Shown: in pieces, positions 25,578-34,192 of the stretch
Layout of the letters: every line of letters begins with the position of its first letter
Position numbering within the stretch: the stretch's first letter is position 1
NCBI GenBank assembly: GCA_900466605.1
Contig: UBMU01000019.1
Location: forward strand, 1-64,000
DNA from: Hyphomicrobiales bacterium
Lineage (GTDB): Bacteria; Pseudomonadota; Alphaproteobacteria; Rhizobiales; Rhizobiaceae
Reading direction: 5' to 3'
DNA length: 64,000 nt
Made by a program: the position numbers and the translations under genes
Notes under the pieces: generated by a model
The model's input: only the letters and a program-made list of their open reading frames with translations
What the model was told of the DNA's origin: nothing
Databases searched by the model: none

Positions 25578-27665
25578 ATGAAAAATTTCCGCAACCTTAG
25601 TGTCCTTGCCGGACTGGCGCTGAGCGTCTCAGTCTCGGCGTTGAGCGCCTATGCCTCCGAGCCAACTGCGCCGCCGGTTCCGCCACCGTTCCCGGCGGAG
25701 GGCAAGATCAAGTACGTTTCGAGAGATTCGATCGAAGAGTTCAAAGCGCTTCCTTCGTATAACGAACCGGACTGGGTAAAGAAGAACTTCGTTGACACCG
25801 GCAAGCTGCCGCCAGTCAATGAACGGCTGCCGAAGGAACCACTCGTCTTCAAGACTGAAAACATGGTCGACGGCGTCGGTGTGTATGGCGACACACTTCG
25901 CCACGTCATCGGTGGCCGGCCGGAAGGCTGGAACTACGGCGCTGGCCAGACGCAGGGCTGGGGCGGCATCGACATTGGCCTGTCTGAATGCCTGACCCGC
26001 ACGGCACCGCTGTTCCAGGTGCAGGCCAAGGACACCGAACCGCTTCCGAACCTCGCCAAGAGCTGGGAGTGGTCCTCGGATGGCCACAAGTTGACCATGC
26101 ACCTCATCGAAGGTGCGAAGTGGTCGGATGGCGTCGCCTTCAATGCGGACGACATCATGTTCTACTGGGATGACGAGGTCATCGATCCGAACGTCTCACC
26201 GCTCGGTGGCGGCGCATCGCCGGAAGCTTTCGGCGTGGGAACGACGCTGAAGAAGATCGACGACTACACTGTCGAGTGGACCTTCAAGGACGCTTTCCCG
26301 AAGCAGTATCTCTATACGATGTCGTATCCGAGCTTCTGCCCGGGGCCATCGCATATCCTGAAGCCGCAGCATCCGAAATACTCAAAGAACACCTACGATC
26401 AGTTCAAGAATGCCTTCCCGCCGGAATACATGAACCTGCCGGTCATGGGTGGCTGGGTGCCGGTCGAATACCGTCCTGACGACATCATCGTCATGCGCCG
26501 CAATCCGTACTACTGGAAGGTCGACGAGAAGGGCAACCAGCTGCCTTACCTCAACGAACTGCACTACAAGCTCTCCACCTGGGCTGACCGAGACGTGCAG
26601 GCCGTTGCCGGTTCTGGCGACATTTCAAACCTGGAGCAACCGGAGAACTTCGTAGCGTCGCTGAAGCGCGCTGCCGAGAAGACCGCGCCGGCACGTCTTG
26701 CCTTCGGACCGCGCCTGATCGGTTACAACCTACGCATGAACCTGTCCGGAAACGGCTGGGGTGAACCTGATGCACGTGGCCAGGCTGTTCGCGAACTGAA
26801 CCGCAATGAAGACTTCCGCAAAGCGGTCACCATGGGTCTCGATCGAAAGGCGATCGGCGACTCCCTGGTCAAGGGTCCGTTCACGGCGATCTATCCGGGC
26901 GGCCTTTCTTCCGGCACGAGCTTCTACGACCGCAACTCAGTGGTGTATTACCCGTTCGATCTTAAGGGCGCCAAGGCACTGCTTGCCAAGGCCGGCCTCA
27001 AGGATAGCGACGGCGACGGTTTCGTGAACTTCCCCGCCGGCACTGAAGGCGGCAAGAACGTCGAAATCGTTCTGCTCGTGAACAACGCCTACGCCACCGA
27101 CAAGAGCCTTGCAGAAGGCGTCATCGGACAGATGGAAAAGCTCGGCATCAAGGTCATCCTCAATGCATTGGATGGGCCGAAGCGTGACGACGCCCACTAT
27201 GCGGGTCGTTTCGACTGGCTGATCCAGCGCAGTTCGCCGGAACTTGCTTCCGTCGTGCAGAACACCGAACAGCTTGCACCTGTAGGTCCGCGCACGAGCT
27301 GGCAGCATCGCGCCGGCAAGGACGGCAAGCTTGATCTGATGCCCTACGAAGAAAAGCTGGTCGAGATTGTCACCAAGTTCCAGACCAGCCAGGACAACAA
27401 CGAGCGGGTCGACCTGATGAAGCAATACCAGAAGGTCGCGACCGAGAATGTCGATACGGTCGGACTTACGGAATATCCGGGCGCGCTGATCATCAACAAG
27501 CGCTTCTCGAACGTGCCGGCCGGAACTCCAATCTTCATGTTCAACTGGGCCGAAGACTCCGTCATCCGCGAACGTCTCTGGGTGGCCGCCGACAAGCAGG
27601 GCAAATACGAGCTGTTCCCCGAGCAGCTGCCCGGCAAGCCTGGCGAAAAGGGCCCGATCAACTAA
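25578..27665 (+). CDS. agpA: Alpha-galactoside ABC transporter substrate-binding protein
   Basis: A 695-residue periplasmic binding protein of the large family 5 (oligopeptide-type, SBP_bac_5) class used in rhizobia for galactosides. A signal peptide covers about 25 residues (cleavage near LSAYAS). TRTAPLFQVQAKDTEPLPNLAKSWEWSSDGHKLTMHLIEGAKWSDG is the class signature. About 100 residues before it form a proline-rich extension, which makes this longer than peptide-binding relatives. Start ATG 25578 follows GGGAGAGACG; the frame upstream to 25374 lies in the GH4 gene. A perfect hairpin follows the stop. Confidence 0.88.
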   Translation: MKNFRNLSVLAGLALSVSVSALSAYASEPTAPPVPPPFPAEGKIKYVSRDSIEEFKALPSYNEPDWVKKNFVDTGKLPPVNERLPKEPLVFKTENMVDGVGVYGDTLRHVIGGRPEGWNYGAGQTQGWGGIDIGLSECLTRTAPLFQVQAKDTEPLPNLAKSWEWSSDGHKLTMHLIEGAKWSDGVAFNADDIMFYWDDEVIDPNVSPLGGGASPEAFGVGTTLKKIDDYTVEWTFKDAFPKQYLYTMSYPSFCPGPSHILKPQHPKYSKNTYDQFKNAFPPEYMNLPVMGGWVPVEYRPDDIIVMRRNPYYWKVDEKGNQLPYLNELHYKLSTWADRDVQAVAGSGDISNLEQPENFVASLKRAAEKTAPARLAFGPRLIGYNLRMNLSGNGWGEPDARGQAVRELNRNEDFRKAVTMGLDRKAIGDSLVKGPFTAIYPGGLSSGTSFYDRNSVVYYPFDLKGAKALLAKAGLKDSDGDGFVNFPAGTEGGKNVEIVLLVNNAYATDKSLAEGVIGQMEKLGIKVILNALDGPKRDDAHYAGRFDWLIQRSSPELASVVQNTEQLAPVGPRTSWQHRAGKDGKLDLMPYEEKLVEIVTKFQTSQDNNERVDLMKQYQKVATENVDTVGLTEYPGALIINKRFSNVPAGTPIFMFNWAEDSVIRERLWVAADKQGKYELFPEQLPGKPGEKGPIN

Positions 27666-27689
27666 GCGTTCTCCTCCCAACGAAAGACA

Positions 27690-27716
27690 CCGGTCGCGCG
27701 TGCTGCGCGCGACCGG
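27690..27716 (+). terminator. Intra-operon hairpin after agpA
   Basis: CCGGTCGCGCG (27690-27700) pairs perfectly with CGCGCGACCGG (27706-27716) around a TGCTG loop in the 118-base agpA-agpB gap. No T-run follows, so a 3' mRNA stabiliser raising AgpA over the membrane proteins is likely. Confidence 0.7.
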
Positions 27717-27783
27717 CCAAGATCAACAAGCCAGCCGCACCGAGATACTGCGCGACTGGCCGCAATGAGAAGCGAACCGTCAG

Positions 27784-28791
27784 ATGTTCCGATTCCTGCT
27801 CGTGCGCATAGCCTCCGCGATTCCGGTGCTGATCATCCTTAGCATCGTGACCTTCGCGATCATCCAGGCGCCGCCCGGCGATTATGCCGATTACATCCGT
27901 TCGCAGCTGATCAATCAGAGTGGAGCGTCCTTCGCTCAGGCCGACGCACAGGCCCAAGCCTACCGTGTCGCCCATGGCCTTGATCAACCCATGGTCATCC
28001 AGTACTTCAACTGGATCAAGGGCATCGTCACACACGGCGATTTCGGCTACAGCATGTTCTACAACAAGCCAGTGGCCGATGTGGTGGCTGAGCGCTTGCC
28101 GCGCACTCTGGCACTTGCGCTTGTTTGCCACATTCTGGCATCGGTACTCGGCATCGGTTTTGGCATCTGGGCAGCAACCCGCCAATATTCCTGGATCGAT
28201 AGCCTGCTTTCGGGCGTCTCATTTCTCGGGATGACGGTGCCGCGCTTCCTGATGGCGCTGATCATCGTCTATCTCATGGTATTCCAGTTCAATGTCGCGG
28301 AGATCGGGAGCTTCTTCTCGCCGCAATATGGCGGAGCGCCGTGGTCATGGGCAAAATTCGTAGACCTCGTCAGGCACGTCTGGCCGGTGGTCGCTATCGC
28401 CACATTTGGCGGGCTCGCCTACAACATGCGCGTCATGCGCGGCAATCTGCTTGATACGCTGAACGCCCAGTATGTCGAGACGGCGCGGGCAAAGGGCCTG
28501 TCCGGCAGTGCGGTCGTCCTGCGCCATGCGGTGCCGAACGCGCTCCATCCGCTCGTCATGTATCAGGGTGTCGTACTGCCCTACATGCTGACAGGCGAGA
28601 TCGAGACGGCAATCATCTTTTCGCTACCCACCGTCGGACCGGCGATCGTCGGCTCCATGGCGATTGGCGACGTCTATGTGACGGCCACCTTCATGATGGT
28701 GCTGTCGGCCACCCTCATCGTCGGCAACATCATCGCCGACATGCTGCTCGCCATGCTGGACCCCCGCGTCCGTACGTACGGAGGAGCGTAA
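27784..28791 (+). CDS. agpB: Alpha-galactoside ABC transporter permease AgpB
   Basis: A 335-residue inner-membrane permease of the DppB type. Transmembrane helix 1 is at the N-terminus (FLLVRIASAIPVLIILSIVTFAIIQAPPGDYADY). The family motif GLDQPMVIQYFNWIKGIVTHGDFGYSMFYNKPV follows, and the EAA loop ETARAKGLSGSAVVLRHAVPNALHPL contacts the ATPase. It is followed after one base by agpC. Together they form the transport pore for sugars delivered by AgpA. Confidence 0.87.
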   Translation: MFRFLLVRIASAIPVLIILSIVTFAIIQAPPGDYADYIRSQLINQSGASFAQADAQAQAYRVAHGLDQPMVIQYFNWIKGIVTHGDFGYSMFYNKPVADVVAERLPRTLALALVCHILASVLGIGFGIWAATRQYSWIDSLLSGVSFLGMTVPRFLMALIIVYLMVFQFNVAEIGSFFSPQYGGAPWSWAKFVDLVRHVWPVVAIATFGGLAYNMRVMRGNLLDTLNAQYVETARAKGLSGSAVVLRHAVPNALHPLVMYQGVVLPYMLTGEIETAIIFSLPTVGPAIVGSMAIGDVYVTATFMMVLSATLIVGNIIADMLLAMLDPRVRTYGGA

Positions 28792-28792
28792 C

Positions 28793-29926
28793 ATGCTCGC
28801 ATTCGATTCCGCTCCCCCACCGCCGCACGAAGAAACCGCCAAGAGCGCGCCGCACGGCAATGAAAGCTACATCGCATTGGTCTGGCGCCGCCTCAGGCGT
28901 TCATGGACCGGCGTTATCGGTCTTGTGCTGGTCGCGATGCTGCTGGTGATGGCACTGTTCGCGGAGTTCTTCGCCCCGATGGATCCCAAAGCCACAGACG
29001 TGGGTTTTGCGCCACCGCAGATGATGAGCTTCCACGACAAGGACAGCAACTTCGTTTTCCGGCCCCGGGTCTACGGACAGACGGAGTCGGAAGAGCTCGA
29101 TCCGGTGACCTTCCAGCCGATCGTCGGTCCCGACTACGACAATCCGAACCTCCTCGGCTTCTTCGTGAAGGGAGCCGAATACAAGCTACTTGGCCTCATT
29201 TCTATGGACCGTCATTTCTTCGGTTCGACCACGGGCCAGCCGGTACACTTCCTAGGCACCGACAAATTCGGGCGCGACGTGTTGTCGCGTGCCATCATCG
29301 GCTCGCGAATCTCGCTGACGATCGCGCTGACAGTCGTCTTTATCGTCACGGTGATCGGGACGACCGTCGGCATGGTCTCCGGCTATTTCGGCGGCTCCTT
29401 CGACACCTGGGTGCAGCGTTTCGTCGAAGTGGTTCTCGCCTTTCCGCAGCTGCCACTCTACCTCGCGCTGACCTCGCTGATACCGGTAACAGCACCGACC
29501 AACGTCTTCCTCGGTTTCGTGATTATCGTCATGTCCGCACTCGGCTGGGCGCAGATGTCTCGCGAAGTGCGCGGCAAGACGCTGGCGCTCGCCCGTATCG
29601 ATTATGTTAGAGCGGCCATGGCCGTCGGCGCCACCGACCGGCGGATCATCTTCCAGCACATCTTCCCGAACGTGATGAGCCACGTCATCGTCGCCGTCAC
29701 CCTGCATATCCCGAGCGTCGTGCTGCTGGAGTCCTTCCTCGGCTTCCTGGGCTTTGCCGTGAAGCCTCCGCTGATTTCCTGGGGCCTGATGCTGCAGGAT
29801 ACCGCCAACTATTCCGTTATCGGCACCTATCCCTGGATTCTGGCGCCTGTCGGCTTCGTGCTTGTCACCGTCTTCGCGTTCAACGCACTGGGTGACGGAT
29901 TGCGCGATGCAGTCGATCCTTATTGA
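28793..29926 (+). CDS. agpC: Alpha-galactoside ABC transporter permease AgpC
   Basis: A 377-residue inner-membrane permease of the DppC type. After the first transmembrane helix (TGVIGLVLVAMLLVMALFAEFFAP, about 39-62) there is an unusually long periplasmic insert of roughly 100 residues before FLGTDKFGRDVLSRAIIGSRISLTIAL. Typical DppC proteins have about 40 residues there. The EAA loop is RAAMAVGATDRRIIFQHIFPNVM. The next gene, agpD, starts 10 bases after its stop. Confidence 0.87.
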   Translation: MLAFDSAPPPPHEETAKSAPHGNESYIALVWRRLRRSWTGVIGLVLVAMLLVMALFAEFFAPMDPKATDVGFAPPQMMSFHDKDSNFVFRPRVYGQTESEELDPVTFQPIVGPDYDNPNLLGFFVKGAEYKLLGLISMDRHFFGSTTGQPVHFLGTDKFGRDVLSRAIIGSRISLTIALTVVFIVTVIGTTVGMVSGYFGGSFDTWVQRFVEVVLAFPQLPLYLALTSLIPVTAPTNVFLGFVIIVMSALGWAQMSREVRGKTLALARIDYVRAAMAVGATDRRIIFQHIFPNVMSHVIVAVTLHIPSVVLLESFLGFLGFAVKPPLISWGLMLQDTANYSVIGTYPWILAPVGFVLVTVFAFNALGDGLRDAVDPY

Positions 29927-29936
29927 GGTGACCAAA

Positions 29937-31604
29937 ATGGCTCTTGCACTCGTCAACTCGTTCGCCCCTCCGATGCGCCTCGATCATGAGGGACGGTCGG
30001 AAAGTCCTGTCATCGACGCTCGCAACGTCGCGGTCAATTTCAAGGTCGAACACGGCACGGTGGAAGCGGTGAAGGACATCTCCTTCCAGCTTTATCGTGG
30101 CGAAACGATCGCGATCGTCGGCGAATCCGGTTCCGGAAAGTCGGTCACCGCGCGCACCGTCATGGGGCTGCTCTCCAAGCGCGCCGTGGTGTCGCCGAAA
30201 TCCACCGTGACCTATGACGGCGCCAACATCCTGAAATTCTCCGAACGCGACCGCCGCAAGCTTCGCGGCGATCGTATCTCGATGATCTTCCAGGAGCCGA
30301 TGAGCTCACTGAACCCGATCTATACGATCGGCAGCCAGATCGTCGAAGCCATCAGGGTGCATCGCAGGATGAGCAAGAAGCAGGCGGAAGCCCGCGCGCT
30401 GGAATTGCTGAAGCACGTCCAGATTCCCGATCCTGAAGCCCGGCTCAGGCAATATCCGCATCAGTTGTCCGGGGGCCAGCGCCAGCGCGTGATGATCGCA
30501 ATGGCGCTCGCCAACGATCCCGATGTGCTGATCGCCGATGAACCGACGACCGCGCTCGACGTGACGGTGCAGGCGCAGATCCTGAACCTCATCCGCAACC
30601 TGCAGAAGGAATTGCGGATGGCGGTGATCCTGATTACCCACGACCTGACGGTGGTGCGCCAGTTCTCGGACTACGTGTACGTGATGCAGCATGGCGAGAT
30701 GCGCGAGCACAACACCACAGATGCTCTCTTTGCCAATCCGCAGCACGCCTACACCAAGCATCTGCTGGGTTCGGAACCGCGCGGCCAGGCCAATCCACTG
30801 CCTGAGGGTTCGGACGTCATTCTGGATGCCAAGGACGTACGCGTCTCCTTCATGATGCGCCATGGCGGGTTCTTCAAGCCGGAGCTGAAGGAGCTCATCG
30901 CCGTCAACCGGCTGAACCTGACGCTCAGGCGGCATGAAACGCTCGGTCTCGTCGGCGAGTCCGGCTCCGGCAAGACGACGTTCGGCCAGGCGCTTGTCCG
31001 ACTGAACGAGCCCGATAGCGGCGAGATCTATTTCGACGGGCAGCCCATCCACGGCAAATCGCGCGCCGAAATGCGCCCGCTGCGCTCGCGCATGCAGATC
31101 GTGTTCCAGGATCCATTTTCCTCGCTCAATCCGCGCATGACGATCGGCCAGATCATCGAGGAAGGGCTTGTCGTTAACAATCTCGGCGCGACAAAGGCTG
31201 AGCGACTCGACCGTGTCCGCGAGGCGCTGATCGCCGCAGGCATGCCCGGCAACATTCTCTCGCGCTTTCCGCATGAGTTTTCGGGCGGCCAGCGGCAACG
31301 TATCGCCATTGCCCGGGCTATCGCACTCGAACCGGAATTCATCCTGCTCGATGAGCCGACCTCGGCGCTCGACCTTTCGGTCCAGGCCCAGATCATCGAG
31401 CTATTGCGCAAGCTGCAGGACGAGCGGGGCCTCAGCTATCTCTTCATTTCGCACGATCTCAAGGTCGTGCGTGCCCTCTGCCATCGGGTGATTGTCATGC
31501 AGCATGGCAAGATCATGGAAGAGGGACCCGTCAACGAAGTTCTCACCAATCCCAAGACCGCCTACACGGAACGGCTCGTTAAAGCCGCTTTTGAGGTAGC
31601 CTGA
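29937..31604 (+). CDS. agpD: Alpha-galactoside ABC transporter, duplicated ATP-binding protein
   Basis: A 555-residue fusion of two oligopeptide-type ATPase domains, equivalent to DppD plus DppF. Domain 1 has Walker A GESGSGKS (62-69) and QLSGGQRQR. Domain 2 has GESGSGKTT (340-348), FSGGQRQR and LLDEPTSALD. Both nucleotide sites look intact. The ATG at 29937 is used, since the frame upstream lies in agpC. It is followed 21 bases later by the second GH4 gene. Confidence 0.88.
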   Translation: MALALVNSFAPPMRLDHEGRSESPVIDARNVAVNFKVEHGTVEAVKDISFQLYRGETIAIVGESGSGKSVTARTVMGLLSKRAVVSPKSTVTYDGANILKFSERDRRKLRGDRISMIFQEPMSSLNPIYTIGSQIVEAIRVHRRMSKKQAEARALELLKHVQIPDPEARLRQYPHQLSGGQRQRVMIAMALANDPDVLIADEPTTALDVTVQAQILNLIRNLQKELRMAVILITHDLTVVRQFSDYVYVMQHGEMREHNTTDALFANPQHAYTKHLLGSEPRGQANPLPEGSDVILDAKDVRVSFMMRHGGFFKPELKELIAVNRLNLTLRRHETLGLVGESGSGKTTFGQALVRLNEPDSGEIYFDGQPIHGKSRAEMRPLRSRMQIVFQDPFSSLNPRMTIGQIIEEGLVVNNLGATKAERLDRVREALIAAGMPGNILSRFPHEFSGGQRQRIAIARAIALEPEFILLDEPTSALDLSVQAQIIELLRKLQDERGLSYLFISHDLKVVRALCHRVIVMQHGKIMEEGPVNEVLTNPKTAYTERLVKAAFEVA

Positions 31605-31625
31605 TTGCACATGCCGGAGGTTATA

Positions 31626-32996
31626 ATGGCAAGAAATCCCAAGATCACGTTTATCGGTGCTGGTTCCACCGTCTTCATGAAGAACATCATTGGTGATGTG
31701 CTGCAGCGCCCGGCGCTGTCAGGCGCGACCATCGCCCTGATGGACATCAACCCGCAGCGTCTCGAAGAGAGTGCCATCGTCGTCAACAAGCTGATCGCGA
31801 CGCTTGGCGCTAAGGCTAAGGCCGAGACCTATTCCGACCAGCGCAAGGCCCTGACGGGCGCCGACTTCGTCGTCGTCGCCTTCCAGATCGGCGGCTACGA
31901 GCCCTGCACGGTGACCGATTTCGAAATCCCGAAGAAGTTCGGCCTGCGCCAGACGATCGCCGACACGCTCGGCGTCGGCGGCATCATGCGCGGGCTGCGC
32001 ACCGTGCCGCATTTGTGGAAGATCTGCGAGGATATGCTCGCGGTCTGCCCGGAGGCGATCATGCTGCAATATGTCAACCCGATGGCGATCAACACCTGGG
32101 CGATCTCGGAAAAATACCCCACGATCAAGCAGGTCGGTCTTTGCCACTCGGTTCAGGGCACCGCCATGGAACTGGCGCACGACCTCGACATTCCCTACGA
32201 GGAAATCCGTTACCGCTCGGCCGGCATCAACCACATGGCCTTCTATTTGAAGTTCGAGCATCGCCAGGCAGACGGTTCCTACAAGAACCTCTATCCGGAT
32301 CTCGTGCGCGCCTACCGTGAAGGTCGCGCTCCGAAGCCCGGCTGGAACCCGCGTTGCCCGAACAAGGTGCGCTACGAAATGCTGACGCGCCTCGGCTATT
32401 TCGTCACAGAGAGCTCGGAGCACTTTGCCGAATACACGCCCTACTTCATCAAGGATGGTCGCGAGGACCTGATCGAGAAGTTCGGCATTCCGCTCGACGA
32501 GTATCCGAAGCGCTGCATCGAGCAAATTGCCCGCTGGAAGGGGCAGGCGGAAGCCTACAAGTCCGCCGACAAGATCGAAGTCGCGCAGTCGAAGGAATAC
32601 GCCTCCTCGATCATCAACTCGGTATGGACCGGCGAACCCTCCGTTATCTACGGCAACGTCCGCAACAACGGCTGCATTACCTCGCTGCCCGACAATTGCG
32701 CCGCCGAGGTTCCCTGCCTTGTTGATGCATCAGGCATCCAGCCGACCTTCATCGGCGACCTGCCGCCACAACTAACAGCGCTGATCCGCACCAATATCAA
32801 CGTGCAGGAACTGACGGTGCAGGCACTGATGACGGAGAATCCCGAGCATATCTATCACGCCGCGATGATGGACCCTCATACGGCTGCCGAACTCGACCTC
32901 GACCAGATCTGGACGATCACGGACGAACTGCTCGCCGCCCATGGTGACTGGCTGCCGGAATGGGCCCGCACCAACCGCAAAGTTCAGGCCGCCTGA
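31626..32996 (+). CDS. melA: Alpha-galactosidase (melibiase), GH4
   Basis: A 456-residue GH4 alpha-galactosidase strikingly similar to E. coli MelA along its whole length, from KITFIGAGSTVF to HGDWLPEW. NAD+ motif GAGST (11-15), metal ligands C173 (LCHSVQGT) and H203 (GINHMAFYL), and VVAFQIGGYEPCTVTDFE (84-101) are all kept. It hydrolyses melibiose-type alpha-galactosides with NAD+ and Mn2+. ATG 31626 follows CCGGAGG; the MHM start at 31605 overlaps agpD less plausibly. It closes the operon; a perfect terminator lies 30 bases beyond the stop. Confidence 0.93.
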   Translation: MARNPKITFIGAGSTVFMKNIIGDVLQRPALSGATIALMDINPQRLEESAIVVNKLIATLGAKAKAETYSDQRKALTGADFVVVAFQIGGYEPCTVTDFEIPKKFGLRQTIADTLGVGGIMRGLRTVPHLWKICEDMLAVCPEAIMLQYVNPMAINTWAISEKYPTIKQVGLCHSVQGTAMELAHDLDIPYEEIRYRSAGINHMAFYLKFEHRQADGSYKNLYPDLVRAYREGRAPKPGWNPRCPNKVRYEMLTRLGYFVTESSEHFAEYTPYFIKDGREDLIEKFGIPLDEYPKRCIEQIARWKGQAEAYKSADKIEVAQSKEYASSIINSVWTGEPSVIYGNVRNNGCITSLPDNCAAEVPCLVDASGIQPTFIGDLPPQLTALIRTNINVQELTVQALMTENPEHIYHAAMMDPHTAAELDLDQIWTITDELLAAHGDWLPEWARTNRKVQAA

Positions 32997-33025
32997 CCAT
33001 CTCTCTCCCGGTCAGGGACCTCAAG

Positions 33026-33058
33026 AAGTCCCGCGGTTCTACCGCGGGACTTTTTATT
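33026..33058 (+). terminator. Rho-independent terminator of the agp operon
   Basis: An 11-base perfect stem (AAGTCCCGCGG at 33026-33036, CCGCGGGACTT at 33042-33052) closes a TTCTA loop and is followed by TTTATTTA. It ends the alpha-galactoside operon cleanly before the next regulator. Confidence 0.9.
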
Positions 33059-33159
33059 TATGGATATGCGTCACGCGGCAATGGACGACCGTTTGATTAA
33101 ATCACCATCTCTGATATAGAACGCGATTACGCATTCTTATCTGACCCGATCGGAGCCCC

Positions 33160-34086
33160 ATGAGCCGAAACTTCCTTGTTGTCGACCCAGAAGAAGGCAT
33201 GCCAATCCTGAAGGGCCTAGCATCCCCTGCGCGCGTCGCGGTGCTGAAGCTACTGCACGAGAAGGGTGCCCTGAACGTCAACGAAATCGCCGATTTGCTC
33301 GATTTGCCGCAGTCAAGCGTCTCCACCAACGTCCAAATGCTGGAGGAAGCGGGCCTCATCCGAACGGAGACGCAGAAGGCGCGAAAGGGCAATCAGAAAG
33401 TCTGCCACAGCGTCTACGACGAGATACTCGTCATTTTCAAGAATGAAATCAAAGAAACCGAACCGGACGCGATCGAAGTGTCCATGCCACTTGGTCTTTA
33501 CACGAGCTTTGAGGTCACGGCGCCCTGCGGTCTGTGTTCTGCTGATGGTATCATCGGGCTCCTTGATGTTCCCAATACCTTCCTCGATCCGGACCGGATG
33601 AAAGCGGGGCTCATCTGGTTTACACGCGGTTATGTCGAGTATCAGTTCCCAAACAACGCACGATTGACCAACACAAGTATTCGAGAGATCGAGTTCGTGA
33701 TGGAATTGAGCTCAGAAGTCCCAGGCACCAGTGCGGACTGGCCCTCGGACATCACGCTCACAATCAACGGCACCGACATCGGGACCTGGACATCTCCTGG
33801 CGATTTTGGTGACAAGCGGGGCGTCTTCACGCCCGACTGGTGGAAGCTGAAGGGTTCGCAATACGGCAAGCTGAAGAGCTTCCGAATCAATGACGATGGT
33901 GCTTTCGTCGATGGCCTGCGCATCTCCGGCGTGACCCTCACGCATCTCAAGCTCGATGAACATCATTCAATCCGTCTGCGTATCGGAGTACGCGACGACG
34001 CCAAGCATCCTGGCGGTATCAACATCTTCGGTCGGGGATTCGGCAATTACGATCAGGACATCCTGCTGCGTTTGAAGACTCGGTGA
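33160..34086 (+). CDS. ArsR-type transcriptional regulator with large C-terminal domain
   Basis: A 308-residue regulator. Residues 15-90 are an ArsR/SmtB-like winged helix (LKGLASPARVAVLKLLHEKGALNVNEIADLL, then QSSVSTNVQMLEEAGLI). Ordinary ArsR proteins stop near 110 residues; this one continues for ~200 with beta-rich, tryptophan- and glycine-rich sequence (ITLTINGTDIGTWTSPGDFGDKRG, FTPDWWKLKG, RIGVRDDAKHPGGINIFGRGFGNY) that looks like a jelly-roll sugar-binding domain. Cysteines C126 and C129 (APCGLC) are not the classical ArsR metal site. It precedes abfA in the same direction and probably senses an arabinoside; that is inference. Confidence 0.7.
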   Translation: MSRNFLVVDPEEGMPILKGLASPARVAVLKLLHEKGALNVNEIADLLDLPQSSVSTNVQMLEEAGLIRTETQKARKGNQKVCHSVYDEILVIFKNEIKETEPDAIEVSMPLGLYTSFEVTAPCGLCSADGIIGLLDVPNTFLDPDRMKAGLIWFTRGYVEYQFPNNARLTNTSIREIEFVMELSSEVPGTSADWPSDITLTINGTDIGTWTSPGDFGDKRGVFTPDWWKLKGSQYGKLKSFRINDDGAFVDGLRISGVTLTHLKLDEHHSIRLRIGVRDDAKHPGGINIFGRGFGNYDQDILLRLKTR

Positions 34087-34151
34087 GTCTACCCGAATTT
34101 CTGAACTTTAAGCTTGACCTCACACCGGCCTTCCGCTTTATTAATCTCAAA

Positions 34152-34169
34152 TTGTGATACAAATCGCAA
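34152..34169. promoter_or_regulatory. Inverted-repeat operator candidate upstream of abfA
   Basis: TTGTGAT (34152-34158) and ATCGCAA (34163-34169) form a near-perfect inverted repeat with a 4-base spacer, ending 23 bases before the abfA ATG. A closely similar TTGTGATACA element recurs before the importer operon at 35718, suggesting one regulator acts at both. Confidence 0.55.
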
Positions 34170-34192
34170 ATTACGATATAGTGGAGGACGAC

